Assembly: GCA_037074615.1 (NCBI GenBank) | Contig: CM073524.1 | Coordinates: forward strand, 17,995,406 to 18,059,405 | Reading direction: 5' to 3' | DNA: 64,000 bases | Origin: Leucaena leucocephala | Lineage: Eukaryota; Streptophyta; Magnoliopsida; Fabales; Fabaceae | Part shown: in pieces, positions 1 through 10,160 of the stretch | How positions within the stretch are numbered: position 1 is the first letter of the stretch | Layout of the letters: the number at the start of each line of letters is the position of its first letter | Notes under the pieces: generated by a model | Database searches by the model: none | The model's input: only the letters and a program-made list of their open reading frames with translations | Told to the model about the DNA's origin: nothing | Made by a program: the position numbers and the translations under genes

Positions 1-72
1 TAGTCTAGGGTGGATTTATATATTTTATATATCTATAAATTTGTATATATATAATATAAGAGATATTTGCAA

Positions 73-358
73 GATTTAATTTATAAGGATAAATTAAATT
101 TCTATCACTTTTGAATTTGAATTTAAATGGATATGATCAATTTGAATTTGAAATTCAAATTGATAAGATATCTCAGATTTGATTTATGAGAATAAATCAA
201 ATATAATTCTGTCTTATCTTTATTTTATATTAAATAAATAGGTGAATTAAATCTGTGAGACGGATTTAATAAAAACCGTATTTATTTAATTAGTTTGTTA
301 TCAAATTGTGCAATATATGATATTGTATTAATTTTAGAATTAATATAAGATTAATTCT
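73..358. repeat. Run of serial perfect inverted repeats in Copia LTR
   Basis: Consecutive hairpins are visible: 74-84 with 89-99 (11 bp, loop AAGG); 136-149 with 151-164 (14 bp, 1-nt centre); 177-187 with 192-202 (11 bp, loop GAGA); 229-240 with 279-290 (12 bp) enclosing 246-253 with 263-270 (8 bp); and 336-344 with 350-358 (9 bp). The same series is present in the copies starting near 28590 and 47800. The role is unknown. AT-richness alone makes short palindromes common, but stems this long, one after another, are unusual. Confidence 0.8.
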
Positions 359-629
359 GAAGCCCGACCCAATTAAAAGCCCGATAGCATCCTATATATT
401 TGACATTAGGAGCTAAGGTTCTACAAAAAAAAGACACAACACAACTCACAAGAGAAAAAGGGGCAGGAGAGTGCAAAAGGTTTGCAGATAAGAAACTGCC
501 AGAATAGAGACGGTGAGGACGGAATCTTGAGAAAACCCTAGAGGGACAAGAGGCGCTAGCATGTCGTTCGTGGTTGGAACGCTATTCGTGTGGATACCGG
601 TAGAGGAAGCCGATCTGAGTTGTTGACTT

Positions 630-975
630 CTCGTGAAAGAGAAAAGAGCACCAGGTACGACGAGGTCGTGACCAGTTGACGTAGAGGTCGCGACCAAATT
701 GGCTTCTGAACGTCAGAAATCTGAAAAGAGACTATAGATCGCGACTAGTAGAATATGATGTCGCGACTAACAACTCCAGAGATGACAGGTCGCGACTAGA
801 AGCAGAGGAGGTCCGACTAACAACTCCAGAGGTGACAGGTCGCGACTAGAAGCAGAGGAGGTCGCGACTAACAACTCCAGAGGCGACAGGTCACGACGAG
901 AAGCTGAGTAGGTCACGACTGAAAGTTCCAGAGGCGAGGAGTCGCGACTAGTGGACACTGAGGTCGCGACTAAAG
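630..975. repeat. GTCGCGAC minisatellite in Copia LTR
   Basis: About eleven copies of GTCGCGAC or one-base variants (GTCACGAC, GTCGTGAC), spaced roughly 30 bp, within higher-order units that also carry AACTCCAGAGG and AGAAGC(A/T)GAGGAG. The motif is an 8-bp palindrome with two CpGs in otherwise AT-rich DNA. Equivalent arrays occur at 29150-29440 and, reduced to about three units, at 48140-48215. Confidence 0.85.
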
Positions 976-1092
976 CTTAAATACGAAGGTAACATTTCTT
1001 TCTCCTTGACTTAAACACATTCGGTAGATCCTGGCTGGTAATGGAAAAAAATTTAAAGTTAATTTCCACTGCGTGTCTTCCAATCCCCTTCA

Positions 1093-3831
1093 CTCTTAAC
1101 CTTACAAACATGAATTTCCAAGAGTTAGGCTTTTGGTACTGTTCACTGTCACTGTTCACTGGGTAATTCCAAATTACAGCCTGAACTTTGGAAATTCATA
1201 ATTAAATCTAGAAAAATCATATTGAGGTGATTCTAATTTCTAATGAAATATATTTCATTTTAATTTGAGATAAAAATATGAAAATGAGGTTTCCTTGTCC
1301 AGATCAAATCAGTTTATTCGTTGAACTTTACTGTTCATTTGGTAAATCTGGAAGTTCTAGCTTCTTTGTCCCATTTTCAAAAATTCATTTCTCCTTGTAT
1401 ACTTATCCAATTGAGTCTAATTACCTATGGATTTAAATCTCAGAATGTGTACTTTAATATCACCAAAAATCAGGGAAAAACTCATTCATTTGCTATATGA
1501 AAACCGCGTTGGAACCTTACTATATCAGATGACTTGTTTTATCTTGATCCAGAGTTTAAGTCCAACTTTGAAAAATCATATCAATTTGAAAACTTAACCA
1601 AATTACTCGTTCTTGGTTTCCAATTAAATCTCCGGATCTTATATATGTTCATGCCAAATTTTATGTGAAACTAAATAGAATAAGTTACTCAAACTATCCC
1701 TGGAAGGGATCTGCCTCAGCTCGGATCCAGTGAGTAAATTCATAATATATCATCATCTAAGTTAAAGGCATGCTTTTCAAGTCATACACCATTCATACAC
1801 CCACAATTACCTCCTTCCTTATGATGTTCCAGCACCTAGATCATGGTTATGGGAGGGTGAGATTCTAAAGAATCTCAGCAGCAAATAATACCAAACAATG
1901 CTTGTATTAATGTAAAGACTTGTGCTTGCTTGTGAAAGTGTTATCATAGTGTGATGAGCATGCTTCCATGTATCATATAAAATATAATTGGCCAAAGTAA
2001 TCATAAAATAACAGAGCTTGAATCATCTACCATATACACACAATTCAACCAAGCCATAGCACAATCAAGCAGACATTACATACATACAAGTTTAGGGTAA
2101 GTTCACTACCTTGAATTTAAGCTCTCTCTCTTATTCTTGCACTTGCTTCCCAAGCTTTTCAATCATGAAGGTTTTTGGTCAATATAATCATTCCCCAACA
2201 TCTTCTTAGATGTTTCAAGGTCCTAAACACATTCATATTCATTACATAATCCATTAGGATCATAAACTCAAACATTACCCAAGACTATCTCTTGAACATT
2301 CAACTTGCTTTAACTAACTTAACTTCCTTTAATTTTTGCCAATTGGCTTGGCCTTTGAATCAATTGATGGCTTGACCTTACCCTACACAATTTCACCTTT
2401 TGATTCCATTTATGAACTCAAAATAACCAAATTCCAGCAACAATGCACGATTCTGTACAGATTTGGAAAAGCATACACAATTCTTCCAAAAATTCTCATT
2501 TTGATTCCAATGCTTCCCATACTTGTTCCTCCACTTTTCCCCCACACAAAATCTCATTTTAAGACCATTGGAAGCATCAAAATCATAAAATTCAAATCAC
2601 TGTTCATGCGAGTGAACAGTACCCAAAGGAATTTTCAACATTACAACCTTTAATTCTAATGGTTTCCAAGGTTCAAAACCTATCCAATCCTACACAAAAT
2701 CATCATATAAACTCAATGGAAGTATTAAATCATTGAAACTCCATCTCTTTCTATCATGAACAGTTCAAACCGAAATGTTCTTCCATGGTAAAGTCAAGAA
2801 CATCAACTTAATCCAACAACCAATCATGCAACTAGCTTGTTTAAGCTTGTCTAAACTATCTATGACATAAAACACATGTTCCTCTCACATATACATAGAA
2901 ATTCCAGCAGCATTTTCCCAAGATTCAAGCCTCAAAACCAACTTAAACTCAAGAAGAAATCATGAGAACAAAGTCTAGAAGCAAAGGAGCAACTTACCTT
3001 ACTAGCTTCTTCAAGATCCTTGCTTCTTCCTTGCTTGAGAAAATATTTTGCAAGAGGTTCCCTACACTTTCTCCTCCATGGTTTTGAGCCAAAATGAGGG
3101 GTATTTATAGCATAATCTTGGGAAAATTGAAGGCTAAGATTACCTTGGGAACTATTTGATCTAATGGTTAAAGGTTTGATCTTGGAATGTCTTTTCTCTT
3201 TTCACTCATGACATCACCACCATGACATCACTTGAGACACCTAAGCCTCCTCTTTGGCGCCATTTTGTGTGTGTGAGTTCCAAAAAAAGTTTCAGCCCAA
3301 TCCAGTCCCATCCAGTCCAATCTGGTACCGGCCCAATCCGATTTTCCATAAACCGGACTGTTTTCTTAATCTAATTTTTATGGAACTTCATAATATATTT
3401 TTTTCAATATTTAAATCATTCATACCATTGACATTCTCATACTGGGTTTAAATTTAATTTTAAATGCCTTGAAAAATTACCAAAATATCCTTAGTGTTTT
3501 TCCTTGCACTTTATTAAACCCAAGGGCATAATTGTCATTTCTCACCCCTTTAGACCTTGTCAAAATATATATTGACTCTGGCTAACCTTTCCTGCACTTG
3601 TCTTGGTGTTTTGGCCTATCCAAAATGACCAAAATGCCCTCCATTCACTTCTGATTTCTTAGGGCATCACAGGGGCATTTTCATAATTTTGCACTTTTTT
3701 GGGGTTCCTCTAGACACTGGCCTACCCATCAGTCCACTTATTTTATTGGACCTTAATGACGCCATTTTTGGGCCTTTTAGGTTTTAATACCTTTGTGGCA
3801 CAAATTCCTAGCAAACTCTCCTGGCAATATT
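1093..3831 (-). mobile_element. D-type Ty3/gypsy-like LTR, reverse, left part
   Basis: Reverse-complement similarity to the forward D-type LTR at 25835-27634 is clear across 2150-3250. The inverted TATA box is at 3098-3110, and the LTR hairpin TGAGATTC...GAATCTCA lies at 1858-1877 in reverse context. Its 3' end was cut by the Copia LTR ending at 1092, and its 5' part is split off by the solo LTR at 3832-5892. It continues at 5893. ORFs such as 2336-2653 lie inside the LTR and are not genes. Confidence 0.75.
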
Positions 3832-4349
3832 TGTAACATCCCAATTTTTGGGTCTAGTTGAACTGGGAGGTAGTCTGATATGGGCAGGCTGCTAAACCCG
3901 TAGCCCTAGGGTAGTAATCTGATATAGGCGGATTATTTACCTTTATTTTGTAGGATCCGAGGGATGAGCTAAGTCCTTCAGGATGTAAAGATGAGTTAAG
4001 TCTTTAACCTATAGAATCGGGACAGTTCACCTAGGTTCAAAATGAGGAATGTGAGGAATGTCCTAAGTCTTAAGCCTAGGAATTCTGCAGGTAGCTTGAT
4101 ATGGGCTGGCTCCTGTGTAAGATAACCTGATACAGATGGTTGTCGAGCCTTTCAATTAACAAGGGCTCCCGAAGAGAGGGATGAGTTATTGAAAGAGAAT
4201 TTCTAAAACTTAGGATGAAGGATAAGAAGAAAGTGAGATAAGGTAGACCCCAGAATTATGCTAAGATTCTGTCGGGTGAGATATGAAAGGAATGGACACT
4301 AAGTAGTAGAGTTGTCCATAAGAAAGAAAGCAGAAGTATGAGAAAGATG

Positions 4350-4630
4350 TATTGGTGACTTGTGGTCGCGACGAGGAGGTATAATGGTCACGACTAATAT
4401 TGGCAGAAAGGTTTAGACGCGACGAGAAGATGTGTGGGTCGCGACTAATGAGTAGAATGAGCCTGGTTGCGACTAAAAAGTGATGTGGTCGCGACGAAAG
4501 ACTGTTATGGTGGCGACTAAAGGATGTTGTGGTCGCGACTAGTGAATGCTGTGGTCGCGACTAATAAACACAGAAGGTGTTTAGTCGCGATGAGATGATG
4601 GCTAGGTCGCGACTAGTGACTAAAATAGTG
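4350..4630. repeat. GTCGCGAC array in a gypsy-type solo LTR
   Basis: About eleven copies of GTCGCGAC(T/G)A or one-base variants at roughly 25-30-bp spacing. The spacers differ from those of the Copia arrays (no AACTCCAGAGG), so the motif is shared without the whole unit. It lies between internal-like sequence and the LTR promoter half. Confidence 0.85.
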
Positions 4631-5194
4631 TCAAGCGTATGGGCCATGAGTTGTGAAGGTCCAAATGAGATAGTTACCCGGTTAGAGATAGACCGGAGGC
4701 AGGAGGCCAGAAATAGGAAAGGTTATCTGGAAACCATGAGGTGGACTGAATAGGTATCCTCATGGGACCCACAAGATGCCACATGGCATTAGAGTGATGA
4801 TACAGTAACCTTTCAGTAGAGTAAAGTTACTCGGTTGGTACGAAAACTGAGGAGGTGATCAGATAAGTCTGGGACTTATCTGGATAGTATTGGGAAGCGT
4901 GCAAGGTCTCTTCCAGGTGCCACATGGCATTAGTCTGGAGAAAGCAGATAAAGCTGAGTGACGCATTACAAGGCAAGACACTGGACGAGTGAGTCAGCAG
5001 CTGAGTCAGCTGCTGAGGTGTCTAGGGAATTTCAGCATGTGGAAAATATGGCGATGAGTCTGCTGCTGAGGTGTCCCCTAAGGTGGCACTGATGATGCAG
5101 TAAAAGGAAATTAAGGAAAATAGGAAAATCCAGGAAAATCCAGGACCGCAGGATCAAAGTTCATGGTAATTACAGAATTGCCATTGAAGGCAAT

Positions 5195-5207
5195 TATAAA
5201 TACCCCC
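5195..5207 (+). promoter_or_regulatory. LTR TATA box
   Basis: TATAAATACCCCC. The same core occurs at 9308, 16422, 18377, 24899, 26739, 40922 and 59241 (forward) and at 3098-3110, 32048-32060 and 63222-63233 (reverse). It is followed by a purine-rich GAGAGAGAAG-type tract, which looks like the transcript leader. Confidence 0.75.
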
Positions 5208-5575
5208 TTGCCTTCATTTCCATTCACGCATGGGCAAGGAAAGGGAGAGAAAGAAGAGAGAGAAGGAGAAGGAAGGGAAGAGAGAAAGGAGAAAAGGAAG
5301 TAAGGAAGTTCTGGCGGAGCTGGAAGCAGAATAAGGATAGTAGAGTTCTGCTGAGCTAGCCAGGTAGTAACTAATCCTAGCTTTTATGTAATGGCTTTGT
5401 GACTGATGTGCTATTGTTTGGTTGGATTGTTGTCTTATATGTTATGTCTGAAGCTCTACTGCAATGCTATGATCATATGTTATTGAGTATGGAAGCACGC
5501 GGCATACTTATCTGTACACAATCACAAGCAAGCACTGTCACACTGTATTACATATACTGTTATGATTATTACTAC

Positions 5576-5595
5576 TGAGATTCCCCCGAATCTCA
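5576..5595 (+). other. Conserved LTR hairpin (TGAGATTC cccc GAATCTCA)
   Basis: Perfect 8-bp stem with a 4-nt loop, preceded by ACTAC and followed by TCCC. The same hairpin in the same context is at 18746-18765, 19467-19486, 29898-29917, 30452-30471, 50658-50677 and 59605-59624. Variant stems occur at 52717-52738 and, reversed, at 1858-1877, 22547-22562, 31671-31690 and 57015-57034. It lies downstream of the TATA box in the LTR. Function unknown. Confidence 0.8.
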
Positions 5596-5892
5596 TCCCC
5601 CTTGTATAACCATTGCAGGGAGGTTATGTCAAGGTAGATTTTGAGAATTTTGGGAGACGCCGTTATGCTGCTGAATTTCGACGGAGATAGCAGTAGTGGG
5701 GGAAGGATATGATGCGTACTGTGTAAGTAGGTACTGTCTAAGGAGGCTGGTAGTGAGTGGACCTAGCCGGTTCATCCAGTCTTTCCTGGGTACTTACGTA
5801 GAATGGTAGTTCTAATGAGAGAATTACCGAATCAGTACAGCTAGTATAGCTTCCGCAGGTGTGCTCTGAGGAGTCGAAGGAAGGATGTTTCA

Positions 5893-6130
5893 ATATTCAT
5901 CGGGTATTTTATTCCACTGTAAATTCCATTAAAAATTCTACAGGATTCCTTTTCTGATCCTGTCAATTTTATAAATTCTTATATCAATTATAGGAATTTA
6001 CTGGAAGGCGTCATCTGACTCTGAGATCCGAAAAATATTGTAATAATTTTATCTAACTTTAGAAATTTATATCAATTTTTGGGACCTCAAATCAAAATTT
6101 TGTGTCACGTCAAACAACCCGGAATAATTT
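5893..6130 (-). mobile_element. D-type LTR, reverse, right part
   Basis: Continuation of the LTR at 1093-3831 beyond the solo LTR. It resembles the reverse complement of about 40040-40240, including the segment around TTTTATTCCACTGTAAATTC. The right edge is uncertain: a near-duplicate TTTTGTGTCACGTC at about 6096 and 6138 marks a change in sequence character. Confidence 0.5.
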
Positions 6131-6407
6131 TCTCTATTTTGTGTCACGTCTAACACTTATCCCTTATTACTTCTCTTAGCATCTAGAGGAATTCTTTAAC
6201 ATCCGAAAAGCTTCATCCTCTTTTCGTATAGAAACTCTTATAACTCTATTGTTGCTCTTATCATCTTTAATGATTCAACATCATACAGAGAGAGGACTTA
6301 TGTAGTTATTCTTTTCTTTACTTTACTGCTAAGTAGGAGCACATACTCTAACATGCATAATGCCTGGTCAATATCTTGCAGGACTGTATACCTGCTCATG
6401 AAGGCAA

Positions 6408-6510
6408 AGCTCTAACATCGGAGCTCAAGTATCCTTTTCTGAATATGCACAACTCTAACACTTAGAGCTTGCACAACTCTAACACTTAGAGCTTACACAG
6501 CTCTAACATT
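6408..6510. repeat. Four hairpins with TCTAACA-type loops
   Basis: Units AGCTC-TAACATCG-GAGCT (6408-6425), two copies of AACTC-TAACACTTA-GAGCTT (6451-6470 and about 6475-6494), and AGCTC-TAACATTCG-GAGCT near 6499. The two middle units have one mismatched base pair. Loop starts are constant (TAACA) while loop ends vary. Confidence 0.75.
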
Positions 6511-7073
6511 CGGAGCTTTAGCGTATTTTCAAACATAACATAATGCCTGGCATTTTATGCAAGGAGTGAAAGCTCTCATCTCTATCTGTAGCATAACATT
6601 CGTCATCTTATCCCTTTTTCAATAAGGGGCCTCTCTATTGCTCATAAAATGCACATTTCTCATTGCGTGCCACCTTACACATTTATCATAGTGTATCTCA
6701 TTACATACTTCTCATGCTATATCGTGGCATATTTAGCCAAATCTGGCTATATCATGGTGTATCTTACTCTTTCATAACTTATCTTGCCTTATTATGATAT
6801 ATTCTGAGATGCTAGAAATATTCTCTTCAACTTATAACTTTATCCTCATCTTAGGAATCTCTATTAATCTCACTTCATTTCTCTTGTAAGAAGATTCTGA
6901 GTTTAGTCTATAATAATAATAAGGCTATCTGAATTAACATTGTGGGTACTCTCTCTATTATGAGTTAACAACTGGTGAAGTGCCTTTACCTTACCTTTGT
7001 CTTTGGCATTTATCTTCTCACAGAGATATTACATTGTACTCATATCTGCATGGATCATTACTTTCCTTAGGCT

Positions 7074-7193
7074 AGGTCTAACTGCGACCTCGGGATCTAA
7101 ATGCGATCAACCGTTAGCCTCTTCAGAGTCTAACTGCAACTCTAGAACTATTAGGATCTAACTGTGATCCTCCAGAATCTAACTGCGATTCTG
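7074..7193. repeat. Five hairpins with constant TAACTGC loop and variable stems
   Basis: Stem/loop/stem units: AGGTC-TAACTGC-GACCT (7074-7090), GATC-TAAATGC-GATC (7094-7108), AGAGTC-TAACTGC-AACTCT (7125-7143, one mismatch), AGGATC-TAACTGT-GATCCT (7153-7171) and CAGAATC-TAACTGC-GATTCTG (7173-7193). The 7-nt loop is nearly invariant; the stems differ yet stay self-complementary. No known element is recognised. Confidence 0.85.
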
Positions 7194-7614
7194 TTGTACT
7201 GTATCATTATCTCTAGAAGATCTTAAACCAACAGACTAAGTTATAAGGTTAGTTACCTTCACTTAGTTACTACTCAACAGATAATTCCCCAAGACTGAAC
7301 ACAGAAGCCAATATTATATATTTAGACTTTACTCATTTCATCTAGCATTAAGGAATTTCTTACATCATTCTCATCTTTCATAACCTTGCTATATCTCTGA
7401 CTACAGGGAGCTACATAGGCTCTACTGTGCACATAACTATCATGATTTGTATACCTCATCTAATGGGCATGGTTTCATCATGAGCTGCACTGTCCATTCT
7501 CTTGGCTCTATTCATAAGCAATCTAATTTTATTGCAAGAACAATCTAGCTCTATTGCGAGAACATTAGCTTCTATTATATAGACGTTGCTCACTCTCAAA
7601 GCTATATCATCTTT

Positions 7615-10058
7615 TGTAATATCCTTAATTTCTGTACTGATTTCTATGTACGATTAAATGGAATATATTAGTTCTTTTTCAGGAAAAAGATGTGGTCTTT
7701 TATGTAAAGAAAAGGATTAAATTGCAAAAGAAAGGAAATGAAAGGACTTAAATGCAATTATGGAAAGTTTAAGGTTGGGAAAGAAAAGTAGACAAAAATG
7801 TGGGGTCTCAAAGTTTAATTTTAGCCAAATTTAAGGGACTTAATTGCAAAGAAGAAAAGTTCCCTGGGGCTAAAGTATAATTAAAGAAGAATAGGCCAGA
7901 AGTGGTTTGGACCGCCCGACAGCATTTCAGTCCCAGATTTTACCAGAAGATAGGGCGAGTGATGCTGGGTAATCCAACTTAATACCGAAATTTTTGAAGA
8001 CTCCAGATAGCCAAAAATGGACTGATCATCCAAAAGTTATAAAAATTCCTATCGAATAACCTAGATTTTAGATATAAGTAAGAAATTACAGGATGATGCA
8101 CCTTTATGGGGCGGATGTCAGGAAACTGACAGAATACCGATAGGAGGTCTGTTGAGTAAGTTATTCACAAATTAGCAAATCCAGACGGGAGTATGAGGTC
8201 TCCAGGGATCCGATAGGGAGATTTATCGGTATTCAAACTAAGACTGAATGAGGTCGGGTAACAACAGTCAGATGCCCGTTATAACCCAAATGGCTGCCCA
8301 AACACAGTAGGGCAGTGTATCTGACAGAAGGAGCCGGTGTCCGGATATGTATGTACACGGTGCATAATAGCTAAAATATTAAGTGAACTTAGATAGGGGA
8401 GGATTCCTCGTAATGTGTGCCATGAAGGTGTTGGACCCAGAAAGGCCCAAAAATGGCGTCATCAAAGGCCCAATAAGATACGTGGACTGATAGGTGGGCC
8501 AGTGTCCAGCAGAACCCTGGAAAAGTACAAAATTATGAAAATGCCCCTGTGTTGTACTAATGGGGTAGTAGATGTATAAAGGGCATTTTGGTCATTCTGG
8601 ACAGACCTAGAGGCCAAGACATATACAGATGAAGTTAATCAGAGTCAGTATATGCTCTGATAAAGTACAGAAAGGTGTAAAATAACGGTTTTGCCCTTAG
8701 GGTTAAAATAAGGCAAGAAAGGGCACCCAGGGGTATTTTGGTAATTTGCCAAGAGATGTTTCTTGGGAATCAAACCATCAGAGTACTTGAGCTTGATCAG
8801 GATCCAAGATAACATTCCCAGAGCCCAAAAACGTAGGCCCAGTGATATGTGGGAAAAAGTGGCATTAAAATACTATTTTAATGTTGTTTCAATAAAGTAA
8901 AGTTACTCGGTCGACACGATAACCGAGGAGGTGATCAGATAAAGTCTTGGACTTATCTGGATAGCATTGGATGGCATGACAGGTGCCAGCAAGATGACAC
9001 ATGGCGCCAACATAGAGGAGAAAGAAAAAGTTAAGGACATGTGGCATAATCTTAGCCGGTGAGTCTAGTTTGTGGGAAATTGGACCGGACCGGTACTGGA
9101 TTGGACTGGAACTACTGAGTCAGCTGATGAGGTGTCCCAGGACCTTGCAATTTCGCCATGTGACATATGAGGTGTCCCATGAGGTGGCCTTGAGGTGATG
9201 TCATGCATGATGCAATAAAAGGAATAAAAGAAAATAGGAAATTCCGGAAAAACTAGGACCACAAGTTCATATGGCTTCAAAATTACAAGAATGCCATTGA
9301 AGGAAACTATAAATACCCCCCATGCCTCTCATTCTCACGGCCAAGGAGCTTTTTAAGAGAGAGAAGGAATGTAGCAGTTGTGCTGCCGGATTTTAGACAA
9401 CGAAAAATGTAATAGAAATATGAGGATGTTAATCATGCACTGATGTATAACAGTTGATTATTTAATAATAATTGTTATCTGGCATGTTTGACTGATATGT
9501 GATGTATGTATGCATTAATATGTAAGGTTAGTTGCTGAAAAATGTCTCTGTGAACAGTAATCCGTGGAGACCAATTGATATTTGGTAAATCATTAAAAAT
9601 AGTAAATGGTGGAATAAATATATAATATTTTTATGGTAAATAGTAGACATACTAAGATTTAATTTGATATATAGAATGCTTTATTTGGATGTATACACGA
9701 AAAGATATAAATTGTTAAAGTTGGGACCAGAATGCTGGATTCAGGAGAAAGTCATTAGATGAACAGTAAAGTTGAAACGTTGACCCATGTTGAATTTGTC
9801 AAGGAATGGTCAACCAATGATTTTTCCCTGAAATATACTTAAGTTATCTTCATGTATCAATTTGAATCACTTCATTTAGATTTTTCTAGAATTAGTTATA
9901 ATTTTTCAAAGTCAAGTCACTCATCTGGAATTTGCCACAGTGAACAGTACCCGATATGAATAAAATTCCAGATTAAGAGTTTAGACTTCAATGACCCTAA
10001 AAGTGGTTCTAAGTGCTACTGAATGGTTCTTAAGATATATAAAAATAAGGATGTGATA
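7615..10058 (+). mobile_element. Element A 5' LTR
   Basis: Starts TGTAATATCC and ends GGATGTGATA just before the primer site. It is collinear with the TSD-bounded solo LTR at 48873-51636. Near 9370 the GAGAGAGAAG leader joins directly to sequence just upstream of the LTR 3' end, so the conserved hairpin and the module seen in relatives are deleted. The terminal CA is TA here and also in the LTR ending at 20442. The TATA box is at 9308-9321. Short ORFs here are not genes. Confidence 0.85.
9308..9321 (+). promoter_or_regulatory. TATA box of element A 5' LTR
   Basis: TATAAATACCCCCC, the promoter core shared by the LTRs of this window. It would drive the genomic transcript of element A; the purine-rich leader begins about 40 bp downstream. 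Confidence 0.75.
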
Positions 10059-10061
10059 TTT

Positions 10062-10073
10062 TGGTATCAGAGC
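10062..10073 (+). other. Primer-binding site of element A (initiator Met tRNA)
   Basis: TGGTATCAGAGC, complementary to the 3' end of plant initiator methionine tRNA, three bases after the LTR end. It fixes the LTR/internal boundary and the + orientation of element A. Confidence 0.9.
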
Positions 10074-10160
10074 ATAGGATTCTGGCTTAGGAAATACTCT
10101 GAATAGATAAATATACCCTAATAAACCGAACATAATTGACACTAAGTTAGTGTTTGCAGG

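Larger units (their letters stand above)
1..1092 (+). mobile_element. Copia-type LTR, 3' part (5' end outside window)
   Basis: This matches, from its first bases, the 3' part of the complete LTR at 27635-29559 and of the solo LTR at 46822-48326. It ends in CA at 1092, at the same point as the copy ending at 48326. Sequence after 1092 is reverse D-type LTR, so this copy inserted into that LTR. The target duplication cannot be checked because the left end is outside the window. It contains serial AT-rich hairpins (73-358) and a GTCGCGAC minisatellite (about 630-975). The superfamily is assigned from the TGTTGGAAATT start seen in the other copies, a familiar plant Copia LTR start. No coding sequence is seen; short ORFs here read through the minisatellite and are not genes. 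Confidence 0.8.
3832..5892 (+). mobile_element. Solo LTR (C type, mosaic), TSD ATATT
   Basis: Starts TGTAACATCC and ends GGATGTTTCA, like the 5' LTR of element C (57166-60314). It is bounded by 5-bp duplications ATATT at 3827-3831 and 5893-5897, so both ends are true insertion ends. It has a TATA box (5195-5207), the conserved hairpin (5576-5595) and the conserved module (5715-5838). Sequence at about 4225-4330 resembles the internal region of element C (about 60497-60590) rather than its LTR, and is followed by a GTCGCGAC array, so this LTR is mosaic. Confidence 0.85.
6131..7614. other. Unassigned 1.5-kb region rich in small hairpins
   Basis: This stretch matches none of the LTR types seen elsewhere in the window and holds no ORF worth calling. 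It contains many short inverted repeats: four AGCTC-type hairpins at 6408-6510, AATGCCTGGCATT near 6542, TAGCCA-aatc-TGGCTA at 6734-6749, and a set of five constant-loop hairpins at 7074-7193. It may be the internal or terminal part of an element whose other parts are absent here, or unique DNA between insertions. Confidence 0.4.

Noticed and set aside
767..958. Minus-strand ORF with repeated SPLELLVATSSAS
   Set aside because: The peptide repeat is the GTCGCGAC minisatellite read backwards inside an LTR.
2336..2653. 105-residue ORF and its relatives at 25263-25520 and 27189-27455
   Set aside because: These are the same LTR segment read on either strand; frames are not conserved between copies.
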